Assembly (NCBI RefSeq): GCF_007786475.1
Contig: NZ_VNJJ01000005.1
Span: 310,001-374,000 of the forward strand
Source: Cohnella terricola
GTDB taxonomy: Bacteria; Bacillota; Bacilli; Paenibacillales; Paenibacillaceae
Direction: 5' to 3'
DNA length: 64,000 bases
Both the position numbers and the translations under genes were made by a program. A model generated the notes under the pieces. The model saw only the letters and a list, made by a program, of their open reading frames with translations. It did no database searches and was not told the DNA's origin. Below, piece after piece: positions 34,612-42,878 of the stretch (the stretch's first letter is position 1; every line of letters starts with the position of its first letter).

Positions 34612-34969
34612 GCGAGAATGGTTCCCCCCTTTTTTGGAGCGTTATTTCCCTCCATATTTTTCCTATTGTAAGGATGTAGAGGGGCAGCGTGAAGGTGGGA
34701 TTCTTATCTTTTCATGTTGATTATTATCCGGTTTGCGCCCAAGAGCTGATGAGGCACTGCTTCAGTCGTTTTCTGTGAACTCAAGGAGCAGGATCGGCTC
34801 CCGGACCGATCCCGCCACATTATCTCAGCCCGCGCTACAAAAATGGGAAGGAAAATAGTAAAGAAACCAAGTTGCCATAACATAAGATGGAGTATAAGAT
34901 ATAAGCAAGCAACAATATTCTGACAATTCGGTCAACATCTCAAGCCGTCCAATCAATGCAGGAGGGGGG
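34612..34969. other. Gene-free divergent control region
   Basis: 358 bp between the ABC-2 operon and an unknown gene. For the rightward gene a promoter is likely: TTGCCA (34872-34877), 17 bp, TAAGAT (34895-34900). The left part (34620-34760) has no clear promoter by eye. No other structure seen. Confidence 0.5.
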
Positions 34970-35575
34970 ATGGCCGTGAACCGCAGTTACGAAGTGGAAT
35001 ATTGCAACCTGGAGCTTCGTTTCGACCGTCGCCAAATTCAAAATTTGATTCGGGAACTGATTCAGGAAGGTTATTCTTTGTACTGGCACGAAAGCGAACA
35101 TCAATTTCTCGTATCCGTAAGAACCGGGCGCAAGTTGCTCAAGCTGAGGTTCCTGAGGGTGTTGGGTCGCTACAAAATGATCGGCAACTACCTGGTCAAA
35201 GACGAGAAGCTGGCGCAATGGATCGAGAAGCTTATCAATGATTCCCGCGGCCACGCCGTCGTTAAAAGGTTTCAGGAACGTCAGGTGCTCCGGATCGAAA
35301 ATATCATGTTCGGCGAAATTATCCGTCTCGTGGAGGTGTCCGGCATGGAACATCGGATTATTTTTCAGAAAAGGCCGCAAGTAACGGTGGAAGAAATGGT
35401 TCAAGCGTTCAAGTCGAACAGAGCCGAGCTGCGAGCGGGAGTGCTCCGGCTTGAGATCGATTACGAGCTTGCCAGTCTGCATGAAGCCGTCGAGAACGGA
35501 TGGCAGGATAAAATCGAGGAGAGCAAGGAAAAGCTGATGGGCATGAGAACCGAGATGCTGCAACTAGAGCTGTGA
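34970..35575 (+). CDS. Hypothetical protein, 201 aa
   Basis: Soluble, rich in charged residues and probably mixed alpha/beta then helical. It starts MAVNRSYEVEYCNLELRFDR and contains LIQEGYSLYWHESEHQFLVS near 30. ATG 34970 is only four bases from GGAGG; GTG 34976 at ten bases would fit as well. It sits alone between a promoter and a terminator. No family recognised. Confidence 0.7.
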   Translation: MAVNRSYEVEYCNLELRFDRRQIQNLIRELIQEGYSLYWHESEHQFLVSVRTGRKLLKLRFLRVLGRYKMIGNYLVKDEKLAQWIEKLINDSRGHAVVKRFQERQVLRIENIMFGEIIRLVEVSGMEHRIIFQKRPQVTVEEMVQAFKSNRAELRAGVLRLEIDYELASLHEAVENGWQDKIEESKEKLMGMRTEMLQLEL

Positions 35576-35599
35576 ATCGCGGAAAATGCCTGAAAATAC

Positions 35600-35643
35600 G
35601 AAAGCGGAGCATTCTCTCTTCATGAGAATGACTCCGCTTTTTC
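35600..35643. terminator. Bidirectional terminator
   Basis: AAAGCGGAG CATTCTC / GAGAATG ACTCCGCTTT stem with T-run, between convergent genes. Confidence 0.85.
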
Positions 35644-35653
35644 TGTTCCGTGA

Positions 35654-36184
35654 TTAGCCTTGGGCGAATTCCAATTCAATGTGAATCTTGATCGCGTCCC
35701 CGACAAGAAAACCGCCGGTTTCAAGAGCCGCGTTCCATGTCAAGCCGAAATCGGAACGATTGATCGCGCCATCGGCCACGACGCCGAATTTCGTATTGCC
35801 CCATGGGTCTTTAGCTGGGCCGGAGATTTCCGTGTTTAACGTAACGGATTTCGTGACGCCCGCGATCGTTAAGTCGCCGGTCAGGGAATAGTCTTCGCCG
35901 CCTTTGGAGACGAGCGCTGTTTTCTTAAACGTGATTTGCGGGAATTGCTCGGCATTGAAGAAATCCGGGGATTTCAGATGGCCGTCGCGTCCTTCGTCTT
36001 TCGTGTCGATGCTTCCGACTTCGATCGTGACCGTTGCGTCCAGATCGGACAAGCTAGCCGGATCCGCGCTGACGGACGCGTTGAAATCGTTAAAGCTGCC
36101 GCGCACGTTCGTAATCATCATGTGCCGTACGCTGAACGTAATTCCACTGTGGGATTTATCCAAATTCCAATTGCTTGCTGCCAT
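35654..36184 (-). CDS. YceI family protein
   Basis: A 176-residue lipocalin-like beta-barrel that binds isoprenoid-type lipids in this family. It starts NWNLDKSHSGITFSVRHMMI, then ATVTIEVGSIDTKDEGRDGH near 50, FFNAEQFPQITFKKT near 75, and GDLTIAGVTKSVTLNTEISG near 100. There is no signal peptide, so it is cytosolic, as in many Bacillota. ATG at 36184 after AAGGATG; an upstream GTG is in frame. Confidence 0.93.
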   Translation of the reverse strand: MAASNWNLDKSHSGITFSVRHMMITNVRGSFNDFNASVSADPASLSDLDATVTIEVGSIDTKDEGRDGHLKSPDFFNAEQFPQITFKKTALVSKGGEDYSLTGDLTIAGVTKSVTLNTEISGPAKDPWGNTKFGVVADGAINRSDFGLTWNAALETGGFLVGDAIKIHIELEFAQG

Positions 36185-36304
36185 GATCAACACATCCTTA
36201 ATATTTTATATTAACTATTAAATTATAAGTAACAAAGAAAATCAAGTGTTATTTTTGGCGCGGATTGGAAATGGCTTGCAAACCGATGGGAATGCAAATG
36301 ATGG

Positions 36305-36333
36305 TTTTCATCTTCGTCCAAAAAGAGTACAAT
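36305..36333 (+). promoter_or_regulatory. Probable promoter of gnd
   Basis: TTTTCA (36305-36310), 17-bp spacing, TACAAT (36328-36333), 42 bp before the ATG. Confidence 0.5.
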
Positions 36334-36374
36334 ATGCTTATTGTGACAATAACGTACTAAAGGATGAAGAGAAC

Positions 36375-37790
36375 ATGTCTAAAGCAAACATTGGCGTCGT
36401 TGGCATGGCCGTAATGGGCCGCAATCTTGCCCTCAACATCGAGAGCCGCGGATTCACGGTTGCGGTATTTAACCGCTCGAGAGAAAAAACGGACGACCTG
36501 CTGAACACGGACGGCAAAGGCAAAAACCTCGTCGGCACGTACTCGGTCGAGGAGTTCGTCAACTCTCTTGAAAAGCCCCGCAAAATTCTGATCATGGTTC
36601 AAGCGGGAGCCGGAACGGACGCGACGATCGAATCGCTCGTTCCTTATTTGGATAAAGGCGATATTATTATCGATGGCGGCAACGCGTACTTCCCGGACAC
36701 CCAGCGCCGCAGCAAGGAATTGACGGCCCAAGGCTTCCATTTCATCGGAACAGGCGTTTCCGGCGGAGAAGAAGGCGCGCTTAAAGGACCGTCCATCATG
36801 CCGGGCGGGCCGGAAGAAGCTTACCGTTTGGTCGAGCCGATCCTGACGGGCATTTCCGCGAAAGTAAACGGCGATCCATGCTGTACATACATCGGGCCGG
36901 ACGGCGCGGGACACTATGTAAAAATGGTTCACAACGGCATTGAATATGGCGATATGCAGTTGATCTGCGAAGCTTATCAATTGCTGAAGGACGTCCTTGG
37001 CGTATCCACGGACGAGTTGCACCAAATCTTCGGCGAATGGAACAAAGGCGAGCTCGACAGTTACCTGATCGAGATCACCACCGATATTTTCGCGCAGAAG
37101 GACCCGGAAACCGGCAAACCGATGGTCGACGTTATTCTGGACGCGGCAGGACAGAAGGGAACGGGCAAATGGACGAGCCAAAGCGCGCTCGATCTCGGAG
37201 TGCCTCTGTCCATCATTACGGAATCGGTATTCTCCCGTTTCCTCTCCGCGATGAAGGAAGAGCGCGTCGCCGCGAGCAAAGTGCTTAAAGGACCGCAAAC
37301 GAAGCCGTTCCAAGGCGATAAAGCGGCATTCATCGAGAGCGTGCGCAAGGCGCTGTTCGCGAGCAAGATTTGTTCCTACGCGCAAGGTTTCGCGCAAATG
37401 CGCGCCGCTTCCGAGGAATACGGCTGGAATCTGCGTTACGGCGATATCGCGATGATTTTCCGCGGCGGCTGCATCATTCGCGCCCGTTTCCTGCAAAACA
37501 TCAAAGACGCCTATGACCGCGAGCCGCAGCTGCGCAACCTGCTGCTCGACGAGTACTTCAAAGGTGTCGTGGAATCGTATCAAGACGCATGGCGCGAAGT
37601 CGTGACCACGGCTGTCGCGTACGGGGTTCCTGTACCTTCGTTCGCGAGCGCGATCGCTTATTACGACAGCTACCGTTCCGAACGTCTGCCGGCGAATCTG
37701 CTGCAAGCGCAGCGCGATTATTTCGGCGCCCATACGTTCAAGCGTTTGGACAAAGAAGGCACGTTCCATCATAACTGGATCCAGTCTTAA
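36375..37790 (+). CDS. gnd: 6-phosphogluconate dehydrogenase (decarboxylating)
   Basis: Oxidative pentose-phosphate enzyme: 6-phosphogluconate plus NADP to ribulose 5-phosphate and CO2. Length 471, as usual. The Rossmann motif [16 protein letters not shown] and NRS for the NADP phosphate lie near residues 7-36. The signature [15 protein letters not shown] lies near 126, catalytic Lys in [16 protein letters not shown] near 181, and HHNWIQS near the C-terminus. ATG 36375 behind AAAGGATGAAGAG; the frame is open upstream but crosses the promoter. Cytosolic, monocistronic. Confidence 0.97.
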   Translation: MSKANIGVVGMAVMGRNLALNIESRGFTVAVFNRSREKTDDLLNTDGKGKNLVGTYSVEEFVNSLEKPRKILIMVQAGAGTDATIESLVPYLDKGDIIIDGGNAYFPDTQRRSKELTAQGFHFIGTGVSGGEEGALKGPSIMPGGPEEAYRLVEPILTGISAKVNGDPCCTYIGPDGAGHYVKMVHNGIEYGDMQLICEAYQLLKDVLGVSTDELHQIFGEWNKGELDSYLIEITTDIFAQKDPETGKPMVDVILDAAGQKGTGKWTSQSALDLGVPLSIITESVFSRFLSAMKEERVAASKVLKGPQTKPFQGDKAAFIESVRKALFASKICSYAQGFAQMRAASEEYGWNLRYGDIAMIFRGGCIIRARFLQNIKDAYDREPQLRNLLLDEYFKGVVESYQDAWREVVTTAVAYGVPVPSFASAIAYYDSYRSERLPANLLQAQRDYFGAHTFKRLDKEGTFHHNWIQS

Positions 37791-37791
37791 T

Positions 37792-38076
37792 TCAGTCGCG
37801 CGGCAGCAGCTCGCTTAACATCGTGCGAAAGCATGCGGTCTCCTGACCGCTGGGGCTGCGCCGATACAGGAGCAGAAGGGCCATATCCGCGAAACAAGCA
37901 AAATGGGCAAGCAGCTGTGGCCGATCGAGCCCCGACCATTCGGGGGCTCTGTCGGCCACTTTTTTCTTAATAAAACCGAGCGCCCATAACACGTCTTCCC
38001 GGCAGAGCGGGTAAGAGGGATCAAGCAGACGGCGGAGAGGCTGCTCGAACGGCGGAGTCGGCTGTTGGTTGCTCAC
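37792..38076 (-). CDS. Hypothetical protein, 94 aa
   Basis: From GTG 38076 after AAGGTGATG. It starts MSNQQPTPPFEQPLRRLLDP and contains REDVLWALGFIKKKVADRAP. Mostly helical, soluble. No family recognised. It converges with gnd at one base spacing and lies divergent from aroK. Confidence 0.6.
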   Translation of the reverse strand: MSNQQPTPPFEQPLRRLLDPSYPLCREDVLWALGFIKKKVADRAPEWSGLDRPQLLAHFACFADMALLLLYRRSPSGQETACFRTMLSELLPRD

Positions 38077-38200
38077 GGGAACATCACCTTCGACGATGGG
38101 ATTGTACACTATCAAAGTACGGATAAACTCGTCGTTTTATACCTTTGGATCGATATGCTATGATATAAAAAGCGTAATTTCACGGAATGGGGATCTGGAA

Positions 38201-38734
38201 TTGAACGAGATCGATTCGCGCCGCAATATTATCATCGTCGGGTTCATGGGAACCGGCAAATCGACGGTAAGCCAGCTGCTCTCCGAACGTCTGGGCTGGG
38301 AAAGCAAGGATACGGACGCGGAGATCGAGAAAGCGGCGGGCCGGTCTATTCCGCAGATTTTCGCGAAGGACGGAGAAGAAGCGTTTCGCGATTGGGAGAC
38401 CCGGGTGTTGGAGCAAACGTTGTGCCAGGGGAACCGGATCGTCGCGACGGGAGGCGGAGCCGTTCTGCGCGAGGGCAATCGTCGTACGATGCTAGAGCGG
38501 GGATGGGTGGTTGCGCTTACGGCGGACAAGGCGAGCTTGATCCGGCGGGTAACAAGCGCGGCCGAAGGCACGAGGCCGCTTCTTGCGGGCGACGCGGAAG
38601 CGCGTGTCAGCGCTTTGCTCGAAGCGAGGAAACACGCCTACGACTTCGCGAACGCGAAGGTGGACACGTCCGACCGTACGCCCGCGGAAGTCGCAGAACT
38701 ATTACTGCAAGGATTGCCGAAGGGCTGGATTTAA
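38201..38734 (+). CDS. aroK: Shikimate kinase
   Basis: Phosphorylates shikimate at the 3-OH (chorismate pathway). 177 residues from TTG 38201 behind GGGG. Walker A GFMGTGKST near residue 15, shikimate-binding DTDAEIEKAAGRSIPQIF near 38 and FRDWE near 63, then GGGAVL near 86 and EGTRPLL near 124 (lid Arg). The promoter has an extended -10 (TGCTATGAT at about 38156-38164). Its stop overlaps the convergent rhodanese gene by four bases. aroA follows 0.4 kb downstream. Confidence 0.92.
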   Translation: MNEIDSRRNIIIVGFMGTGKSTVSQLLSERLGWESKDTDAEIEKAAGRSIPQIFAKDGEEAFRDWETRVLEQTLCQGNRIVATGGGAVLREGNRRTMLERGWVVALTADKASLIRRVTSAAEGTRPLLAGDAEARVSALLEARKHAYDFANAKVDTSDRTPAEVAELLLQGLPKGWI

Positions 38735-39039
38735 GGCTCAAGCTGGTTCCAAGCGAGCATGCCGCCGATCATATTGGCGACGCCTTTATAACCGATGGAA
38801 GCAAGGTACTGGCAAGCTTGGTCGCTGCGATAGCCGCTGCGGCAGATAAAGACGACTTCCTCTTCTTTCGGGATGGCGCCCAATTGTTGCGGGACTTGGC
38901 CCAGGGGGAGATGCACAGCGCCGGGAATCATGCCTTGCGCGACTTCTTCGTCCTCGCGGACGTCGATAAGATGTATCCGCTCGCCGGCATCGAGCCGGGA
39001 TTTGAGCTCTTCGACAGTAATGGTGTTATAGTTACTCAT
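38731..39039 (-). CDS. Rhodanese-like domain protein
   Basis: A 102-residue single-domain sulfurtransferase. Active-site loop CRSGYRSDQ near 69 with the catalytic Cys; domain starts ITVEELKSRLDAGERIHLID and ends VANMIGGMLAWNQ. ATG 39039 after AAAGG. Cytosolic. Convergent with aroK, overlapping its last codon and stop. Confidence 0.92.
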   Translation of the reverse strand: MSNYNTITVEELKSRLDAGERIHLIDVREDEEVAQGMIPGAVHLPLGQVPQQLGAIPKEEEVVFICRSGYRSDQACQYLASIGYKGVANMIGGMLAWNQLEP

Positions 39040-39142
39040 GATTAGCCAGCCTTTCATTCGAATATAGATTTATCATATGAAACCGGCATAAGGCTGTCAA
39101 ACGCGGTTAGGCATACATCGTGATCAAGGAGCGTGTTTATTC

Positions 39143-40435
39143 ATGGATATGATCGTTACCCCTACAGGAAAATTGAACGGCGAAATTCAAGCGCTGTCTT
39201 CCAAAAACTATACGACCCGTTATTTGCTCGTCTCCGCCCTGGCGGAAGGGACGAGCACGATTCTATATCCGGCCCACAGCGAAGACGGAGAGGCAATGCG
39301 CCGCTGCATTCGCGACTTGGGAGCGATCGTGGAAGAAGACGAGGAGAAAATCGTCATTACCGGCTTCGGGCGCCATCCTCGTCCGACGAAGGAATTGGAC
39401 GTTGGCAACGCCGGAGCCGTACTGCGGTTTATTATGTCCGTGGCGGCTTTGTTGCCGGAAGTTCATTTCCTCAATTCCTATCCAGCGTCCTTGGGCAAAC
39501 GTCCACATGACGACCTGATTGTCGCGCTCGAAAGCATGGGCGTTAAGATCGAGCATCAGAACGGTCGTCTTCCGATGACGATCAAGGGGGGCAACCCGCG
39601 CGGAGGCAAAATTCAAGTATCCGGCAGCGTCAGCTCCCAGTTCCTTAGCTCTTTGCTGTTCATCACGCCGCTGCTGGACGAAGACAGCGAGATCGAAGTG
39701 CTTCACGACCTCAAATCCAAAGTCGTGATCGGACAGACGCTGGAGGTGCTTGCGCAAGCGGGGATCGTCATCGAAGCATCCGAGGACTTGATGTTTTTCC
39801 GGATTCCCGGCAAGCAGAAGTATAAGGCGCAGACCTACACGGTGCAGGGGGATTACCCGGGCTCCGCGGCTATTCTGGCCGCGGCGGCGGTAACGGAATC
39901 CGATGTCGTCGTCCATCGTCTGATGGAAGATAGCAAGCAGGGAGAACGCGCCGTCGTTGACGTACTGCGGGCGATGAACGTTCCTCTGACTCATAAGGAT
40001 GGCATCGTTCATGTCCAAGGAAACGGGCGATTAAAAGCCGGCGAGTTTGACGGGGACGAATTTACCGACGGCGTGCTCGCGATGGTAGCGGCTGCCGTGT
40101 TCGCAGAGGGCACTTCCCGCTTCTACAACGTCGAGAACTTGCGGTATAAGGAATGCGACCGCATTACGGACTATTTGACGGAGCTCCGCAAGGCGGGGGC
40201 GCGAGTCGAGGAGAAAAGGGACGAGATCATCGTCCACGGACGTCCTGAGGGCGTGGAAGGCGGTGTCGAGATCGATGCGCATTACGATCATCGCGTCATT
40301 ATGGCGCTGACGATCGTCGGCCTGCGCTCGGCCCAACCAATTCGTATCAAGGATGCGCATCATGTCGCAAAATCTTATCCGATCTACTTCGACCATCTGA
40401 AGTCGCTTGGCGCTCAAGTGGAATGGACAGAATAA
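39143..40435 (+). CDS. aroA: EPSP synthase, divergent type
   Basis: 3-phosphoshikimate 1-carboxyvinyltransferase, 430 residues, joins shikimate 3-phosphate and PEP. Conserved parts are the catalytic Lys and Arg in SSKNYTTRYLLVSALAEGTS near 20, SGSVSSQFLSSLLF near 160, LRYKECDRITDYL near 330, and DAHYDHRVIMAL near 375. Differences from the common form are GDKSISHR replaced by SSKNYTTR, and GNAGTAMR by GNAGAVLR, the loop tied to glyphosate response. Active-site charges remain, so it should be functional. ATG 39143; a GGAGCG-type site lies upstream. Confidence 0.9.
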   Translation: MDMIVTPTGKLNGEIQALSSKNYTTRYLLVSALAEGTSTILYPAHSEDGEAMRRCIRDLGAIVEEDEEKIVITGFGRHPRPTKELDVGNAGAVLRFIMSVAALLPEVHFLNSYPASLGKRPHDDLIVALESMGVKIEHQNGRLPMTIKGGNPRGGKIQVSGSVSSQFLSSLLFITPLLDEDSEIEVLHDLKSKVVIGQTLEVLAQAGIVIEASEDLMFFRIPGKQKYKAQTYTVQGDYPGSAAILAAAAVTESDVVVHRLMEDSKQGERAVVDVLRAMNVPLTHKDGIVHVQGNGRLKAGEFDGDEFTDGVLAMVAAAVFAEGTSRFYNVENLRYKECDRITDYLTELRKAGARVEEKRDEIIVHGRPEGVEGGVEIDAHYDHRVIMALTIVGLRSAQPIRIKDAHHVAKSYPIYFDHLKSLGAQVEWTE

Positions 40436-40469
40436 CGAAATCCGCAAGCCAATAAAGGAGGCAGTTTCC

Positions 40470-40898
40470 ATGACCTATGTTCATCCGTCTCGGGACGAGA
40501 TCAAACAAATTTTGCTCGACTCGCATACGATCGCCGTCGTCGGCTTGTCCGACGATCCGTCTAAGACGTCACACATGGTATCCGAAGCGATGCAGCGCAA
40601 AGGGTACCGGATCATTCCGGTGAACCCTAAAGCGACATCGATCCTAGGAGAGACGTGTTACGCGTCTTTGAAAGACATTCCCGAGCCCGTCGATATCGTG
40701 AACGTCTTCCGACGTCCCGAGCATACTCCGCCGATCGCCAAGGAAGCCGTAGAGATCGGCGCCAAGACGCTTTGGCTCCAGTTAGGCATTTCGAACGAAG
40801 AAGCGGCGGCGATCGCGACCGAAGGCGGTCTGAACATGATTATGGATCGCTGCATCAAGGTGGAGGATTCCATCCTTCTGCCTCAAGGCAAAGCGTAA
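40470..40898 (+). CDS. CoA-binding domain protein (YccU-like)
   Basis: A 142-residue Rossmann-fold protein with IAVVGLSDDPSKTSHMVSEA near 22, KGYRIIPVNPKATSILGE near 45, VDIVNVFRRPEHTP near 74 and LWLQLGISNEEAAAIA near 102. The family binds CoA in structures, but its role is unknown. ATG behind AAAGGAGG, 34 bases after aroA, perhaps co-transcribed. Confidence 0.9.
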   Translation: MTYVHPSRDEIKQILLDSHTIAVVGLSDDPSKTSHMVSEAMQRKGYRIIPVNPKATSILGETCYASLKDIPEPVDIVNVFRRPEHTPPIAKEAVEIGAKTLWLQLGISNEEAAAIATEGGLNMIMDRCIKVEDSILLPQGKA

Positions 40899-40905
40899 TT
40901 TATGA

Positions 40906-40960
40906 CCCCCGTAAAGTGACGAAGGGCTCTTGCAGCGCATTCCGAATCTTTGCGGGGATT
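40906..40960 (+). terminator. Possible terminator before PTS operon
   Basis: CCCCGTAAAG / CTTTGCGGGG with a loop of about 30 bases, followed by ATTTATTT. The poor T-run leaves a leader or antiterminator role possible. Confidence 0.45.
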
Positions 40961-40994
40961 TATTTCTGCGATCCTTTCGAGAAAGGAGGGGCAC

Positions 40995-42878
40995 ATGTAC
41001 GGAATCGGTTATCTCCAAAGATTAGGCCGAGCGATGATGCTGCCGATGACGGTGCTTCCCGCCGCGGCGATATTCCTTATGTTATCCCGGTTGCCTTGGG
41101 ATTCTTTCGGTTGGACCCAGGCGCCCGAGCTGCTTAGTGCCGCGGGCATGGCGATTTTCCAATACGTGCCCTACGTCTTCGCGATCGGCATCGCGCTCGG
41201 CATGTCCAATCAGTCCGTCACGGCAGGAATGGCGGCTTTGGTCGGGATGTTTATTTTCCATGTCGTTACGCACACCTACGATCCGGATGGGGTTCAGCCC
41301 TCGATGTTCGCGGGCGCGGTTATCGGCATCGCCTCCGCATGGGCGAATGATCGTTTTAAATCTTTTCAGTTGCCGGAAGCGCTGCAATTCCTTGGCGGTT
41401 CCCGGTTCGTTCCATTGTTTATGAGCGTCGTATCGCTCGGCTTCTCCTGGCTGATGATCGCTCTAGGCGAAGGCTTAAGAAGCTGGGCGGAGTCCGCCGG
41501 AACCCTCGTTTATTCCGCTGGCGGCTTCGGCGTTTTCCTCTACGGATTCCTGCATCGCATTCTGGTTGCTTTCGGACTTCATCATCTGCTGAACCATATG
41601 TTCTGGTTCCAAATCGGCGAATTCCGGGGGACGGACGGGGCTGTCTATTTCGGCGATTTGCCGCGTTTTTTTGCGGGGGATCCAACGGCGGGCATCTTTA
41701 TGGCTGGGCTTTATCCGACGATGATGTTCGCTTTGCCGGCCATCGCTTTCGCCATTATTCACGAAGCCAGAGAAGACTTGAAGCCGAAGACGAGCAAGCA
41801 ATTCCGCATCGCCGCGCTCAGTTCATTCTTAACGGGTGTTACCGAGCCGGTCGAGTTCGCTTTTCTGTTCGTAGCGCCTTATCTATTCCTCGTGCACGCG
41901 CTGCTATCGGGCGGGATTATGTGGCTCGCTTACGAACTCGATATTCATCACGGCTTTACGTTCTCCGCGGGAGTGCTTGAGTATTTGGTGAATATGCCGT
42001 TGGCCCAAAGAGGATGGCTCCTATTGCCAATCGGCTTAGGCGTAGCGCTTGTCTACTATGTACTGTTCCGGTGGAGCATCCGCCGCTTTCAGCTTGCGAC
42101 GCCGGGGCGCGAAGACGCGACGAGGCTGGACGATTGGGCGGGGGATATTCCTTACCGTGCTCCGCTTATCCTGCAAGCGCTCGGCGGAAAAGAAAACATG
42201 GTTCGCATGGAAGCATGCATCACACGGCTTCGGCTCACCTTGGAGGACGATCGGCGAGTCGACGTTCAATCGCTGCGCCATCTAGGCGCCGCCGGAGTCA
42301 TTCGGCTCGGCGGCGGGCACGTACAGGTCGTGTTCGGCACGTTCTCCGAGCTCATTCGAGAAGAAATCAATAAAATCATGCAGACGGACGTGCGGCAGAT
42401 TCAATTTCACTCTCCGGTGCAAGGCAGGATGATTCCGATCGAGGAAGTGGACGATCCGATCTTCGCGCAGAAGCTTGTCGGCCGAGGTGTCGCCTTTATT
42501 CCGGACAAGGGAGAACTGGTCGCTCCCATTCAGGGCAAAGTCATTCACATTCACCCCTCCAAGCACGCGATCGGCTTGGTCACGAAAGACGGCCTCGAAG
42601 TATTGCTGCATGTCGGCATTAATACTTCCCAGTTGGAGGGCAAAGGGTTTACGGCGCTCGTGGCGATGGGAGACGAAGTATCGCCGGGCCAGCCTCTGCT
42701 GAAGTTCCATATTCCGACGCTTAAGCAACACGCCAAATCGCTGGAGACGCCGATGGTCATTACGAACAGCGATATCGTGAAGTCCTGGAGATTCGCTCCG
42801 TATAAGGCGGTCAAGAAAGGACAGGCCGCGGTCATGTCGGTGGTTGTGAAAGAGAGAGAAAAGGGGGCAGAGAAATGA
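40995..42878 (+). CDS. PTS EIICBA, glucose/N-acetylglucosamine family
   Basis: A 627-residue sugar phosphotransferase transporter. The EIIC domain (about 1-380) has GDLPRFFAGDPTAG near 222 and the conserved GVTEPVEFAFLFVAPYLF near 288. In the EIIB domain (about 400-480) the phosphocysteine lies in MEACITRLRL near 412. The EIIA domain (about 495-620) has HPSKHAIGLVTKDGLEVLLH near 518 with both active-site His. The GDLPRFFAGDPTAG form points to glucosamine-type sugars, but specificity is not proven. Start ATG 40995 behind GAAAGGAGGGG. The enzyme I gene overlaps its stop by four bases. Confidence 0.9.
   Translation: MYGIGYLQRLGRAMMLPMTVLPAAAIFLMLSRLPWDSFGWTQAPELLSAAGMAIFQYVPYVFAIGIALGMSNQSVTAGMAALVGMFIFHVVTHTYDPDGVQPSMFAGAVIGIASAWANDRFKSFQLPEALQFLGGSRFVPLFMSVVSLGFSWLMIALGEGLRSWAESAGTLVYSAGGFGVFLYGFLHRILVAFGLHHLLNHMFWFQIGEFRGTDGAVYFGDLPRFFAGDPTAGIFMAGLYPTMMFALPAIAFAIIHEAREDLKPKTSKQFRIAALSSFLTGVTEPVEFAFLFVAPYLFLVHALLSGGIMWLAYELDIHHGFTFSAGVLEYLVNMPLAQRGWLLLPIGLGVALVYYVLFRWSIRRFQLATPGREDATRLDDWAGDIPYRAPLILQALGGKENMVRMEACITRLRLTLEDDRRVDVQSLRHLGAAGVIRLGGGHVQVVFGTFSELIREEINKIMQTDVRQIQFHSPVQGRMIPIEEVDDPIFAQKLVGRGVAFIPDKGELVAPIQGKVIHIHPSKHAIGLVTKDGLEVLLHVGINTSQLEGKGFTALVAMGDEVSPGQPLLKFHIPTLKQHAKSLETPMVITNSDIVKSWRFAPYKAVKKGQAAVMSVVVKEREKGAEK

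Noticed and set aside
36357-37772. 471-aa minus-strand frame
   Set aside because: Exact antisense of gnd.
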